64,000 bases of DNA from Isoetes taiwanensis (taxonomy: Eukaryota > Streptophyta > Lycopodiopsida > Isoetales > Isoetaceae), in NCBI GenBank assembly GCA_021234155.1, contig JAJEKV010000047.1, forward strand, positions 9,340,033-9,404,032, in the 5' to 3' direction. Below, piece after piece: positions 10,401 through 25,071 of this stretch; within the stretch, counting starts at the first letter, position 1; each line of letters begins with the position of its first letter. The notes beneath the pieces are model-generated. The model worked only from the letters and a program-made list of their open reading frames with translations, did no database searches and was not told the origin of the DNA. The position numbers and the translations under genes are program-made.

Positions 10401-13400
10401 GGCTCGTGCCTTAAACTTATTGTGTATGGAGACAAAAACAATGGTGTTTTGGACAATGCACTTGGTAGTGGTTTATTGTGATATTGTAGGGCATACTCAA
10501 CTTGAAAATTATTAATGCTTTGTGAGATCAAATGATATTGGTTTCTACAACATATTAATAAATGTTCATTGAACGCCCCATTCTTATTGTAGAGTAGAAA
10601 GACTCTCAATTGTCTATTAAGGAAGTTATGCAAGTTTTTATCTTAAAACAGCCAGGATATTGTTCATAAAGTAATGTGGAATTTAACAAACTATCGTTAA
10701 CAGTCTACGCATATACAAATGAAGATCTAGGGATTTGAACCCTCGTATTTCCAATTCTTCATAGGGCTAGCATTTCTTATAGATAACATTTTCAAAGTTT
10801 ACCATTTTGGATGGAGATAATGACTAAACAAACCTTTCTTGGATGGCTTTTCAAGCAGAATAACTTCCAACTAAAATTTTGACTTATTGCTGAACAAAGT
10901 AAGGCAGTAGTTGCTGTAGGCAAATCTTTTGATAGGCCCATCCTTCTTAGCACTTATTAAGAGATCACATCTTGCAATCTTGTTGTATGAAGACGACCAC
11001 CATGCATTCATGAGACATTTTGCATGCCATCTTGGTTAAACACTGTTGCAAAACATAGATTCAACCTTAATTAAACAGGTCATCTTATTGACACATTTCT
11101 AGGCAAGAACAAGGTCCCTGCCGTCAATGTCCACAAATGCTTTACCGTACACATAGTGAATCATGATTGTATTTAGAAAAGAATCATGACATTATAAACT
11201 TACCCTGAGGGAATATCTCCTACAAGCATCGGATCTCCATCCTTATCTCATACATTCGAACATAATTCGAGCCATAAGCAAAGTTCAGCTTTTCTATTTC
11301 ATTTGTTTCCCTGTAAAAAAACATAAGAAAGACGTTATAGTCATAGTGTCACCAAAATACTTAAGAAACAACAGAATGAGTTGAGCATCGAGTTGACCAT
11401 GCCAACTATGGAACATCTCTTCCAGCCTTCCATGAGGTTATTCTGAACTTTCGAGTTCGCCTAACAGCTCCATCGACATACACTTTAACAAAGAAAAATT
11501 TGATTGGGAAGAGCAGTTGATGCAGCTGTAGAACTCCAGTCCAGAATTCCGCTGCATGCATTGCGCTTCATGCATTTTTTAAGGACTTTTTACTGGCCAC
11601 CCTACTGGTGCTATGCTGCAAAGACATACAAAATTATTTCAACTTCTAATAAAAAACAAGGAGCAACTGAGAAACCATTCTATGCAAGAAACGCAACAGA
11701 CACATCACGACTAACATCAGTTTAGATATGATGATACATTTTCTTTACACTACAGATTCCAGGATTGTGTATAAAGACATCAAAAGTTTTAGCATCGAAA
11801 TTATCAGAAGCATCATGAGAAACTGCGATTTCACAGAGTTCTTTATTCTATTTTTCATAATGGAAAGGCATACCTAAGAGGAGTTTACGGACATTTCTCA
11901 CGTTTATAACCAGGCTGTGGGAGTTTTGATTGAGCTTCGTGGTATTTGAAGCTATACTCGAAACCTTGCTCTGCTCCTGCATGTGCCCCAAAGACGAGCA
12001 ATTTTAATTCAGGCATTCCAACCAAATGCACATACCGGTGGTCGGTGAGGATCCGCCATTGCATCGAGATTGTCCAAGCCTGACTCCGGCGCCTAAAACC
12101 TAACCTAACCCTAGAATCTTGTCTAAAAAAATGCATTGCCGCACTTTTTTCCCACGTTTTTTTTCCTTGAGTTTTTGAAGAATTATGTTTCTTCTGAATA
12201 TGTATAATTGTTTTAGGAGGATGATATTGGGATATTCTCCTTGTGCTTCCTTAAAAGTACGACACCTATGGTGTTTAAGGCAAAAAAAAAAGATTGAGGC
12301 AAGGAAAAACAGAAGTTGAAAAAATCTAACCGGTGTTGCCATGTTATCGTGTCTGAAAGCATTTGCTGGCATGTTGCTTGCCGCTCAACTTGCCATCGCC
12401 GTCCAAATTGTAAAGATACTTCTTGCAAAATGAACAAGCTATAGATCAAGGTCAAGGGTTGTGGCAACTCAGCTACTTTTTTGCTCTCGTCTCTGTGATT
12501 TCCTCTTCACTAGCAAGCGCAACAGTTTTAGGTGCCCACCAATGCTGCTTTTCATTTGTTGCGTTAAAAGCTTCCCCGTATACATCGTCTCATACTTTAT
12601 AGATATTAGTATATGTTCAGATGGAGTTTTTGGAAAATTAGAAATATTCTTGCATGTAGGTTTACATGCCAAAGGCTCCGACGCATACTTGGAATTTGGA
12701 AGATTAGGTTACAACTGCTGGAATAGGTAAAAATATTGAAATGTTTTCTCTGGTGGTAGAAGAAGGTTATGGTTTGGGCATAGAAGAAGGTTTATGGTTT
12801 GGGCAGTCGAAGCTATAAGGATAGGCTTAGGTAGCTCGGTTGCATTAATAGGCATTGTATAGATAAATGCTCAATGCTAGAGATGCTTTCTGCTGCAGTG
12901 TTGCCCTTTGCATTAGTTCAAATAGTCATTTGAGTTAGTTGCTTAGTCTGGCAAATTGTAGAGGTGATTGTGTAAGGCACTTAGTTAGTCTTAGTTGAGT
13001 ACTTTGGTGTCGCTTTTGATTAGATGTGTGGCCTCCTTGGATGTGCACTTTGTGGATGAACTGTTCATGGGAGACTACTAGTTGTTGTTGTTGTGTGAAT
13101 GATGGGGTTTTCCTACAGACATGTTGTGTATCCTAGTCTGTATGCTTGAAATAAAGCCTTGTATATTAAAGGAGATGATTTCAATGACACAAATTGTGTT
13201 TCATGCTTTGGGTAACTTATTAGGTGTATTTCTTAGACATGGTGCAGAGATAGTGGTAGAAATAATAAAGGTAGTTTCTCTATTGGAAGATGTTGTTAAC
13301 ATTTGCTATCTATTTCTGAAAATGGTATTTGCAAGCAGGCATTATTCTTGTTTATTATGCTTAATCAAAGACACGTGGTTGGAATTCAAGCATATTGACA

Positions 13401-15800
13401 TATAAAAAATAGTTGTGCTCAATATTTAGTGGAGCTTTACTACTCAAGCAAATTCATGGTCTCCCATCATCATATAAGATAAATAATTACATATGCTCTA
13501 TAGATAAAATGGATTCATCCACTAAGCAAAATGATCTGGGGCAATAACAAACCTCAGCAGATGTAGATTTGAAACATTTAGCCATGAAAGATACAATTGA
13601 GAGGATAACGCGGGTATGCACTATTGGTACAAAATTATACAAAATCCCCGAGTCATACGTGAGAGTTTGTGTGAATATCTATCAATGTCATTGCAAATAA
13701 TACGCACATGTATACATGATCTACGGCCACTATGGAAGGGCGCATGCGAAAGTTGTCTTGATCATCAATAACGTAAAGATGGCCTTTATATTTGATCCTT
13801 AAAGATGTATGGTGGCATGGAATCTGGGGAGCAGATTCCAGGGGCCCCGCGACTGGCAGAATCCGGAGCGGGTCTAGAATCGCGACCCAGTTCCAGGCTG
13901 CCACAACATGGAAACTGGGTCGGACATACCTGCTGATCACCGGCACATGTTTGCTTAAGCGGAATTGCTGAGCCCTTTTCCATTCCCGAGGCGGAACAAG
14001 AGACCCAGTTGCCATATTGCCATTTCCTATGTATCTATCTATCTTATAATGTCTTATACAACTTGTGGCGCAACTCCAAAATCAAATGTTGAACAAATGT
14101 TCTGCACCTTTAAACTTTTTTGTTTGTCGTACCTTTCAAGCAAGCCATAATACATGCAATAAATGGTTTCTTGCTATCTAGTTGCTAACTTTTCTTAACA
14201 TATATAATTATTAGGGGGCGCTTCTATGATCATGACACGTTAGCATTTTTGGTGCGCAACACTTCTATTATAAATTTTCTGACACGTTGCAACTTGCATT
14301 CCAAGGTAAAGAAAGTTCTGCTGCTATGGCGTCCTTCGAGAATCTTTGTAAGCGTCAAAACGCCAGGATTTTATCTTGGCCGAGCCCCTCGCTTGAGCAT
14401 TCCATGGCTGCTCATCGTCCTAAGAAGCGCTTAGTCGCCTCTCGGTTCTCATTTTGTAGGTTGTTGAAGAGGGTTGGGCTCCGCAGAGAACCTTGCAACT
14501 TCGGGTGCACGGTAATCATTTGAAGCAGGGGGGAGAAACCCATCGAGGTAACTCGGATAAAACCCTCTGTGGATAAGCCTAAAATTGACAAAATGGGTTT
14601 GATGCACATTTTTAGATGGGTTTTTGTGTGCTTCAATAGTTGAGCTATGGATGTTTCTGTAGCTACATTGGAAGCAATTCACGAAATGGGTTGTGATTTG
14701 GGAATGATTTGAAGCTTTCTAAGCCGGATTATGGCCAAATTCTCAGGCAGAGCTGCATTTAATGATGTGCTTTGTTGATCAGAGTCTGTAATAATAAAAA
14801 GGGGATTTGAATAAAAGTTTAGATCTTCAAGATCCCGTTTTGGGTTGGCGTGGAAGACAGAATCTGCAGACATGGATCCTAGGCCTCTCTGCCTTTCTTG
14901 AAATTTCGGATTTCTGGGTTAAAATTTTTACTTATAACAGTATACCAAAAAAGCCTTTTTGGATCCTAAATCTTCTTCCAATAGTCTGATGCACATGGAT
15001 CCTCACACCGTACAAATGACAAAACTCAAATTAGAAAGAGATCCCTGCTCTAGCCAGCTCAGAGACGACATGCACACAACGAGTTGCAAGGGGGCAATTT
15101 GGATCTGCAATGCTACCCATATGTAATTAACAAGCTGAAATCAACAATTTAATGGAAAAAACCAACACAAGAGCGCAAAGCAGAAAACAACTTCCATGAA
15201 GCAGCTCTAGTCCAGCCCGCCCACATAAAAAACGCTGATCGGATCTGCAGAAATCTGGCTGTGGCTCCACCAAAAGGATGAATGAAGTCTGCAGGTTTCA
15301 TTGAAGTCGCTTGCCCTCCAAATCAGGGCATTATGAAGCGGCCGACTAGCAAGAAGATCACAGATTTGAGCTGCCCGATGCCCAAATCGAAAAACAGGGG
15401 AAAAAAAGGAACCTGAAGGCAACGGGAAAAAGAAATAATACGTGCTAAATTTAACATTTTTTGAAAAAAAAAACTCACCAAGGGCTCGAACCTTAAAAAA
15501 CATTGACCTTATGTGATCATGTACTAGGAAAAGTATTAGGGAAAGTTCTATGTCTTGGAATATTCCCTTGGAAATATTCTCGAGGCGGAGCCGCCAGACT
15601 CGGCGGCGCAATCTATTGCTACAAAGCATCCGAGTGCCACCAATAATGAGCGCCCGAAACAATAGCCCAAATCACCCTGCTAAAAAACCATTGCCCTTTC
15701 GTTTGTAGATTATGACTTCTTAGTTATTTATTGTGGTTTTTTAAACATGCCGATGAGATTGAACGGTTATTCCCCCATTATATAATGGTATTCTCCGAAC
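10401..15800. other. Interior of the CACTA-like element without recognised genes
   Basis: Several short open frames occur (for example 13653-14015 minus, 120 codons; 15207-15662 minus, 151 codons; 14287-14523 plus, starting MASFENLCKRQNARILSW) but none is recognisable. A G+C-rich island at about 13800-14010 and another around 15580-15630 stand out from AT-rich surroundings and may be further captured gene pieces. A T-arm-like motif on the minus strand lies at 10729-10745. Confidence 0.35.
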
Positions 15801-15811
15801 CTATGATCTGG

Positions 15812-16052
<241 letters not shown>

Positions 16053-16087
16053 TAATGAACTAGACCATCCCATACATAGGAGTGAGG

Positions 16088-16133
16088 AAAGAGAAATGTT
16101 CGCGGCGGCCTTGGCCGCCGCGATAAATTTCTT
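16088..16133. repeat. GC-rich perfect-arm palindrome
   Basis: The segment GAGAAATGTTCGCGGCGGCC is followed at once by GGCCGCCGCGATAAATTTC. The GGCCGCCGCGA arm pairs with TCGCGGCGGCC around a two-base centre. Outer parts (GAGAAATG and ATTTCTTG) match the ends of the split repeat at 9958 and 16803. It sits inside the right end of the CACTA-like element. Confidence 0.6.
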
Positions 16134-16479
16134 GTATTTTTAAACATCCACTTAATATCTAAGTGCTCCAATATTAAAATGCTATACATGAAACAAGATG
16201 AATGTATGGATAGCTCTTTTTGGACACTCTAGGATAGAAACCAAAAGATAATTCAATCAGGGACTACTTATTATTCATTCCACCTATACCATATAATAAA
16301 TCAATTATTTTAGCAAATCCATGCATCAACAAAGAACCATGTCATATCCATTGATTAATAGGTGGACATCATAGAACTAGCCCCCAAATTACATATCATG
16401 ATTCACAAAGTGATTTTACAAAAATATTACTAGCTTTATTGAATTATTATAGCATGCATGAAATTATCACATAAATCAT

Positions 16480-16679
16480 CACTAGTTTTAACAAGCCATT
16501 ATAATGTTAAAAAACAGGATTAATAACCATATGACGAACCACTACCGTTTTCAACAAACCACTATGACATGTGGTTTTCTTCTATCAAATAAATTCTTGC
16601 ATAAGAAACTACATATATCATGGTTTTAAGATGAATTAATACTGGTTAAATATAATAGTTTGTTTTTGGAGGCCTTGTG
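16480..16679. repeat. Right terminal and subterminal repeats of the CACTA-like element
   Basis: AACCAC near 16538 and 16558 and GTGGTT at 16571-16576 mirror the left-end motif cluster. The terminal repeat TTTTTGGAGGCCTTGTG ends at 16679 and is followed by the ATC duplication. Confidence 0.55.
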
Positions 16680-16682
16680 ATC

Positions 16683-16803
16683 CTTCTATCGTGCAGACGC
16701 TGAACACAAGGGCAAAAAAAAAGTGTAGGTTCAAATCCTGCATGTTCTACCACGTATAGATGAGTTGGTGAGTTGGTGAGCGGCCGCCGCCATAAGTTTC
16801 TTG
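16683..16803 (+). repeat. Right part of the split GC-rich repeat with T-arm-like motif
   Basis: GTAGG-TTCAAAT-CCTGC at 16725-16741 forms a T-arm-like hairpin and is followed by TTCTACCA, resembling a tRNA 3' end and a pol III B box. A GAGTTGGT duplication and GCGGCCGCCGCC follow. The segment ends exactly where homology to the downstream LTR begins. The upstream half, joined across the transposon, is CCTATAGTCGTTATGGTTAGCATC, which is D-arm-like, but a full cloverleaf cannot be drawn with confidence. A tRNA-derived SINE is possible. Confidence 0.4.
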
Positions 16804-17370
16804 TAGATATTAATGTTTATTAAATGGACACGTGGCACCAAGTTATTGGATGGGTTTTTAACCTGTTATAGAACAGAAGGGAGCGAAATCGTATCAGGCC
16901 GGATAACAGATCGAAGAGTTCGTGGCAGAAAACTCTGATCTGGATCGAATCAGGGCATGAGCTGGCCGGTTTTGGGCTGTAGATAACTTCAATGAACTCC
17001 AGAGATTGGGTTATAAAGTCTGGAGGAAGAATTGGCTCAGGGAACGAATGGGGATCAGAGATATTGATAAGCCGATTCTGCTATAAGCATTGTCCGTTTG
17101 ATTCAAGGCTTGACCCACAGGGTCGGAATAGCAGCCTAAGGCTGTGATTAAGGCCCCAAGGCAGCTTGTTGCTGCCCAAGGTCGGATTGGGCAAGGAGAA
17201 TTCCTTGGAAGGAACCGGTCTGCTCTGCTGAGAGTGCTTCGCATAAGCAGCAAGCCGTTGTGGTCAGGAGGGGGATCTGGGATCCAAGGTGTGAGAGGAA
17301 CTGATCGGCGTGGCACACGCGGGCAGGAGTGGACCAGTGGTTCACTTGGAAAAAAAATTCTGCTGTAACA
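16803..17370 (+). repeat. 5' LTR, truncated (568 bp)
   Basis: It matches the last part of the 937-bp 3' LTR, from ATATTAATGTTTATTAAATGG to CTGCTGTAACA. The first 365 or so bases of the LTR are missing, replaced by the GC-rich split repeat. Relative to the 3' copy it lacks a stretch of about 26 bases near 17190 and has small extra segments near 17220 and 17335. Confidence 0.85.
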
Positions 17371-17371
17371 G

Positions 17372-17384
17372 TGGTATCAGAGCC
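17372..17384 (+). promoter_or_regulatory. Primer binding site (initiator tRNA-Met type)
   Basis: TGGTATCAGAGCC begins two bases after the LTR end. This is the common plant LTR-retrotransposon primer binding site, complementary to the 3' end of initiator tRNA-Met. It fixes the LTR boundary and the element's plus orientation. Confidence 0.88.
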
Positions 17385-18778
<1,394 letters not shown>

Positions 18779-21278
18779 TTCGAATCGTCATCTGCTTAAT
18801 AGATGTACAAATCTGTTGCTTATCTAAGGCGTGATCTGCTTAAACCAGATATTGGAATTGGCTGCTTACCCAAGGATTCATCGAAATCTCCTGGAGTAGG
18901 CATCGTCATCTGTTTTTGTCTTCATTTGGTGTTGTTTCGACTTTGGTTCAAGGTATGGCTCTCTGGACTTCTGGCTGTTTCATGTAATGTTGAAGAATTT
19001 ATAGCGTCGTGGATATATAGCCCTAGATAGAATTCCACTCCATTTTATCCCTTTTGCAGTAGCCTAATCCTGCCTTAGAGATTCTGTTTTTGAAGCTCAA
19101 TGTTTCTTAAAGCTTTGTCTATAACACTAAATGGTTCCTCCAAATCCAGCATCAGCATGAGCAATAAGTGGAGCTAGGACATTAATAAGGAGTTGTAGCT
19201 CTCTGTTCCTTGCCCATAACAACTGCTTTGCCACATCTAAAAGCTGGCCTTGACATTATTGAATACTCTGCCATGAATCCAAATAGATGTGTGGTGCGAG
19301 CACATTTCAGCATTATGCCTCTGAATCAATTGGGCAAGCTGATGAAAGCATACAATTTTTGTATGTATGTCGTGCATATAGTAAGCAAGAGAGCCCATCC
19401 AACAATTTAATCTTCACTTTGTTTCCACAGCTGTGAGGTATATTCTGTGATTCATTTAGGCATCCTTACCTACTGGGCTGTGATTATACATGTTAAGAAA
19501 AATTATAGACCAGCAAACAATAGCACTATCCGGTTAAAGGGTGTTACTTACTGTTGATATTGTACGCATAGAAGCTAGCAGTTAATGAATGCATGACATG
19601 AATCCTGCGAGCCTTTTGAGACCTTTCATTGCGATGCTTTTTTTCAAATTTAAAGTTAGCATTTTGATTTGCCATGATTTGCAAACTAACTATAAACAGG
19701 TCCTGGTGCAGCTAACATTACCAACTATGGGACTGCTAGAATGTGCAGATGATATAGCTGAAGCAAGCGACCTTGCTATTGCACAATAAGAATCACTTTA
19801 CAATAATTTCAAGTGAAGAGATCGTCCTCAACTAGTCATGTGCCTCTTAATCCCTCATTTTAGGAATTGACAGAGATGAACACAATTTTGTTCTATGCTC
19901 TTATTCTGTTTCAGAATCTAGGATTTAGTGATAATGCTCCACTTTGCACTGCAGTCATGACATGAGCTACATAACACTGTCTGCCTAGTTTTAATTGCCA
20001 CAGTTGATGGAATATGAAAGAAGAATTCAAACTATCAATATTGGTGAGATACTATGATGGAGGTTTATTTAATATTTTTTCTGCAAACCTATCATTCTTC
20101 TAGTACAACAATTATCCATAAATGCCTAGTTGACAAAAGTTTAAGTTCGAGTAACAAGGATGACTGTATTCTTTTGCAACTCACGTACTTAATTCTATAG
20201 AGCTTATGCTGCAGCAAGGGATTCATCTTTGCAGGGAATCAGAAATCTTGGATCTTTTTATGTTGGACCTCTACGGGATTGGACAGATATCTGTATCATT
20301 GCTAAGCATTTTAGCTCATTACCTTGGTTTCAATTTTAACACCAATGAAAGATGCAGAGACTGACTTTTGCTAAATGATAAATAATGTGAGGGCTGATAA
20401 CGGTTATTGTATTCGTTGACAGACTTGCTGGCAACCAATTGAATATACTGAGATCATTGGCTTAAATAGTTAATTTCACATGTGCATCTATACTTCCTGC
20501 TGATGCCATTTACGTGTGACCCAAATGTGTTTACATGGCTCCTAAGCTAGATGATGTCATTTACTTGTGACTCAAATGTGTGTACATGGCTCCTAAGCTA
20601 GCACGTACTTTAGAAATTGCTCAAAATATATCATGTCTATTATATTTACGTTATCTTCTTGCATCCTTTTCGAACATTTTAAGACCAAAGAACAATCCTT
20701 GGGGCACCCCATGATATTTCATTTTAATATTTCATTTCATCAAAGATTTTGCATGCCTCCTTCAAACTCTCGCACTTGGTATAATTTCACCATTATGTCT
20801 GGGTGAAGGCCTGCTTGCTTATTTGACAATCAAGCGACCTCATCTGTTGTATGACCCCGTGGTCTCATTGGTCTTTATACATATACATATGTAACTTTAT
20901 GTGGATGCAATCATTCAGGGCGTTCTCCATCTAGGCTAAAAATCCGTTATCCATCCAGGCTAAACACCCAGACTATCATGGGTCCTATCTATCTCGTGGG
21001 CAAGAGAACATTGAGAAAAAGGCAGGAAAGAGTAATGGTTAATTTTGTTGGTTCTAAATAACTATTGAAGTTGACACCCTTGCTAGTTGAATTAGCATGA
21101 TACAAGGGCCGGGGGCACTTGTCGGCAGTACCGAGTACTGCATTCTTGCAAACTGGGTTTGCTATAAAGCGGGTGGTCATTCTAAAGTATTAGACGTGCT
21201 GATAAAAGCATTAAAATTATAGGATTTTGGAAATCCAGTTGTAATTCTAGTGGAGGGTTTTATCTGAATATATCTAAT
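18779..21278. other. Non-coding, AT-rich; one tandem duplication
   Basis: No gene is supported in 2.5 kb. A 50-base segment at 20501-20550 is repeated in tandem at 20552-20601 with a few substitutions (both copies end TACATGGCTCCTAAGCTAG). The rest is featureless. Confidence 0.4.
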
Positions 21279-21962
21279 ATGGCAGAGAGTACTGCTTTTC
21301 AAACCACTTGGGAAGTGGAAAAGCGTGAACTTAAAAGTGTTTCAATACACGAGTTAGTTCAAAATTCTGTTCATTTTCAGTGGAAGATAGCGTCTATTGA
21401 ACAACAAGTCCATAATTTGGTAATTGAGGATTTTTGCCAATTGTCGGGACAAAATGAACAAGGAATTATCAAAAGTAATTATGTCCAAGTTCCAGCTAAG
21501 GGAGCTGTTCAATGTTGGAACGAGCTCGTTGCATATCATCAGTTGCAAGAACTGCAACAAACTGGGGATTTCAAGGCATATGAGCAAGAACTTCGTAAGT
21601 TACTTGCCAGTGTCCAGCCCATGGACGATGAAATGCAGGTTGCATATTTTGTGCATGGTATAGGAGATACTACACTTAAGATGAAGCTTAAAAGGTTGCA
21701 TCCAAGGGATTTGGATACTGCAATATTCTATGCTTGTATATGCAGTCCTAAAGGTTGCTTAAAAAGCAATGAACAACTGGGTTCTTCGATTAGCTTAGAA
21801 GGACACACGTCTAATGGTGAAATAAGACATGATGTCGGGTATTCCAAGAGTAAGGGCAGTATGAGCATGAAGAATGTTGTTTTGCAGGAAAACCCTTGTT
21901 TAAGCTGTGGAAAGAGGGGACATACTGTTTGGGATTGTCCAAATTTTTCCGATAAAAGCTGA
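21279..21962 (+). CDS. Short Ty3 gag protein with zinc knuckle
   Basis: The frame codes for 227 residues starting MAESTAFQTTWEVEKRELKS and ending in a CCHC zinc knuckle (CLSCGKRGHTVWDC, about residues 206-219). The middle carries gag-like segments (CWNELVAYHQLQELQQTGDF, YEQELRKLLASVQPMDDEMQ and AYFVHGIG) resembling the retrotransposon-gag family, in which nucleocapsid and capsid package the RNA. Plant gag normally continues into protease and polymerase; here a stop follows the knuckle and no protease is readable. The frame itself is open, so this may be the best preserved part of the element. It lies about 3.9 kb after the primer binding site, an unusually long leader. Confidence 0.8.
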   Translation: MAESTAFQTTWEVEKRELKSVSIHELVQNSVHFQWKIASIEQQVHNLVIEDFCQLSGQNEQGIIKSNYVQVPAKGAVQCWNELVAYHQLQELQQTGDFKAYEQELRKLLASVQPMDDEMQVAYFVHGIGDTTLKMKLKRLHPRDLDTAIFYACICSPKGCLKSNEQLGSSISLEGHTSNGEIRHDVGYSKSKGSMSMKNVVLQENPCLSCGKRGHTVWDCPNFSDKS

Positions 21963-24351
21963 CCAATCTATTTGGACTAGGTTGGTAGGAGCTCTTAAAC
22001 TCGTCTCATGTACACGAAAATTGTGTGAATGAATAAAAATTTACTTGTTGGTACAAGTAGTTTTTGAGGGTTTCGAGCAAATTTTGAGAATTTTTCTCTC
22101 GTATCGGAATTAGTCAATGCGACTATGTAAAATACGAACGGGAATTTTATACTAGGGTATAAATATTCGTTAAGGGTTTTGAATAAACTCTCAAACAAAT
22201 AACTCCCTAGCGGATTAATTGTGATTAACTGCTTAAATGACAGGGTCATTTAAGGGCCTTAGTTCTTTAACCATGTGATAAGTGACAATGTCATTTTAGT
22301 GGATGCTTATATAAGATAAGATGAATTTTTACGTCCACGGGAACCCAAATTAATTCAATGAAAATTAAACATCTGAGATGTTCAAGAAAGAGACAAGCTC
22401 TAACTCATCTCAAAGTAGGACACACTTAGAGGTGTTATTAGTGACTGTCCTGAGTTCAAATAATCAATTTGGGATTCTTCAGGCAAACTTAGCACTATGT
22501 AAAGAGATAAGGCTTTCTCTGATTAGGCCTAAACTGAATTTTGGGAAAATTCACCTAAGGGCTATAATCATGTTAACGTAATTGACTTGGATTCAAAAAC
22601 AAGGTTTCTCAATAAGTCAATGTTCCTCGAAATACATTAATTTTCTGGTGTAGAAATCAAGCAATTTTATTTCTCAATGATAGCTAGCTATCAAGGGGAT
22701 GGCACTTAATTGCCCAGAACTAGTAGTAGAATTACTACTCTCGCATGGAATCGCTTAGCCACATTAGGGCTTAAAGTACATTCTGTCTATTACTGGTCAC
22801 AAACCAGGGGGAAGCATGATAGGTATTGTCATACTTCGGGGTTTCAAGGTAATGCATTTCAAAATTAAGATTTTGTTTGTATGTTTTAATTTAAATGTTT
22901 TGATTCACTCTAACAATCTCATTAGATTACTTCATTTGACGTTGGTTAGAAAATCTCTACATACCTTGTTGTAGGCAAGGAAAGTTCTGAGTCAAATTTT
23001 GGATGAGAATTGACCCTGAGTTATTTTGGGATTATACAGTATGTATACCCTAAGACACTTACACCAGTGTGTTCAATCCGAATTTTGGATCAAACATACA
23101 CGCTGCACATTACTTGAGCCGGGTTTGAGTAATTGCGATAGTACTACTTTTGGAAAGTAATGCGTATGGACAATCTATTGAAGTAATGACAATGTGCAGT
23201 TAAAAAAGACTCATCCGAATCGGCTCTTGCACCACATAATTCATGAGCAAATTCGTTAGGAAACGATAATGTTCCTAACAATTGTACTTCGATAATTATT
23301 CCGCTAGCAAGGAATTGCTTCCATGAACATTCCTTCTGGGGGGGAGGGGAAGATTTCATGATGCAAGTATAGGCAAGTTAAGGATAAGTTTTGGGATTGA
23401 AAAATTTTCTTGATGTAGTTGCCTAGTGCTGGAACCATGTGAGTTCAATGGAATTCAAAACTTCATACAGATCTCTTGAAGGAGTTCAAAAGTAGAATCA
23501 ATGGGAAACTTTTGACATAGTCAAAACTATAACATTGATAGTTCAATTTGAATGGAGAGTGCTATTCTTGACAAGGTCAAGTAGATGTAGCATTGGTAGT
23601 TCGAATTGAGTTGTAATTGTTTGGATAAGGCAAGCATAGTGATTGTGCTTCTGAAAAGATATAGTCGTAAGACGAGCAGGGTTATGTGTAACCGTATGAA
23701 ACTCTAGTGGGCATTCATATGTGGAAAGCATAACTGTATCACTTGGCATGTGATAGGATTTATGAGTCATGTGTAGTGTAACCATGACAAATTGTATGCT
23801 TGACTAGTGGCGTGAGCCTTAGTACAACGTGTGTACATGGGTAAGATACCTTAGTTATTGAGGTATCAATAAAGTATAAAGGTTTTCTTATGATGCAATG
23901 ATCTTTTCGGGATCAGCAAGGCATATTAAAAATATCAATTGGGGTTTGAAAACATTAATTGGGTACTGGTTTATCAAATAAGGTCGTAGTTTTCTTAGAA
24001 AAAGGGAGAATCTACAAGCCATGATATTTGGAATTTAATATTGCATAGGAAACATGGTACCTTACAAATTGAGCATGCAAGAGGTAAAGGTGTTATCTTT
24101 GCCGATTTGATACATTGAGTTACGAGTCAAAGTTAGACTTTGACGATGCCGTAATTGGTGTATTAGACTAACTAAGTTGACAATAGTCAATATTGTTGAT
24201 GTTACTAGCACTTGTTGCTATAACATGAGTGCAAGGTCTAGTTGAGATCTTAGGACTCATGTCCCAAGACATGAATACCTGGGAGTGATTTCAATTAGTC
24301 TATTGCATGATAAAGGTGCAATACTACACGAGTAGTGGAAATCATCCATAG
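21963..24351. other. Decayed pol region of the second Ty3 element, nothing readable
   Basis: Between gag and the integrase remnant, where protease, reverse transcriptase and RNase H are expected, no motif survives. The sequence is AT-rich with no long frame. Confidence 0.4.
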
Positions 24352-25043
24352 ACGGACGAGCAAACCGAGCGCATAAACATGACCCTAGAGGATATGTTGC
24401 GAAGTTTTGTCCACGAAAAACAATCTAGGTGGGAAGATTATCTACCCTATCTAGAGTTCGCCTATAATAATAGCCATCATACAGGAATTCGGATGACTCC
24501 CTTTGTGGCTATAATGGGTCAAAATCCAAGGGCTCATTCAGGTGTACATAAGTACCTCCGGATTGAAGTTGCAGTACATATGCTCCATGATATGGATGCA
24601 ATCCTGCGGCAATGCAAGCAAGCTTTGCGAAAAGCTCAAGATAGGGCATGAACGTCCGCTAATCAGCGTAGACGTGTCGGCATTAAGAATGAACACTTTA
24701 CGGCCTTTAACTAAGGGTCGAGCTCCAAACTTACTCCACGGTATGCTGGACCTTTTAGAATTACTAAAAGGATCGGGGAAACGAATTGAACTTACCACAG
24801 GAAATAGGGATCCATCCTGTGTTTCATGTAAGTCAGCTAAAAAGGGTTAGTCCGCAAAGTATACCGATCGTCTTAAACTCCTCTGTAACGCCAGAACGTC
24901 TTTTGGATAAAAGAGTTCGGCAGCTGTGCAATAGAGATGTGGTAGAACATCTGGTTCAGTGGCAGGACCAGTCTCCAGAGGATGCCACCAGGGAGACAGA
25001 GGAATTTGTGCAGCAGTTCCCTCATCTAAAGGATCAACCTTGA
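24352..25043 (+). pseudogene. Ty3 integrase C-terminus and chromodomain, broken
   Basis: Residues DEQTERINMTLEDMLRSF mark the third catalytic region of integrase (usually DGQTER.N), followed by RWEDYLPYLEFAYNNSHH, standard for Ty3 integrases. A frame change near 24650 leads to KLTPRYAGPFRITKRIG, the GPY/F-like module. From 24786 another frame reads IHPVFHVSQLK and then a chromodomain-like tail (EHLVQWQDQSPEDATRE) ending before the polypurine tract. At least three breaks make it non-functional. The chromodomain places this element in the chromovirus clade, like the one at 2.5-9.3 kb, though the sequences differ. Confidence 0.88.
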
Positions 25044-25056
25044 GGGCAAGGTCCAA

Positions 25057-25071
25057 AAGGAGGGGGAGGAA
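25057..25071 (+). promoter_or_regulatory. Polypurine tract of the second Ty3 element
   Basis: AAGGAGGGGGAGGAA immediately precedes the TGTTACAGG that opens the 3' LTR. Confidence 0.85.

Noticed and set aside
16683-16750. Possible tRNA gene interrupted by a transposon
   Set aside because: The joined sequence has D-arm-like and T-arm-like parts but no convincing anticodon stem and contains an A-run; kept only as a tRNA-like repeat.
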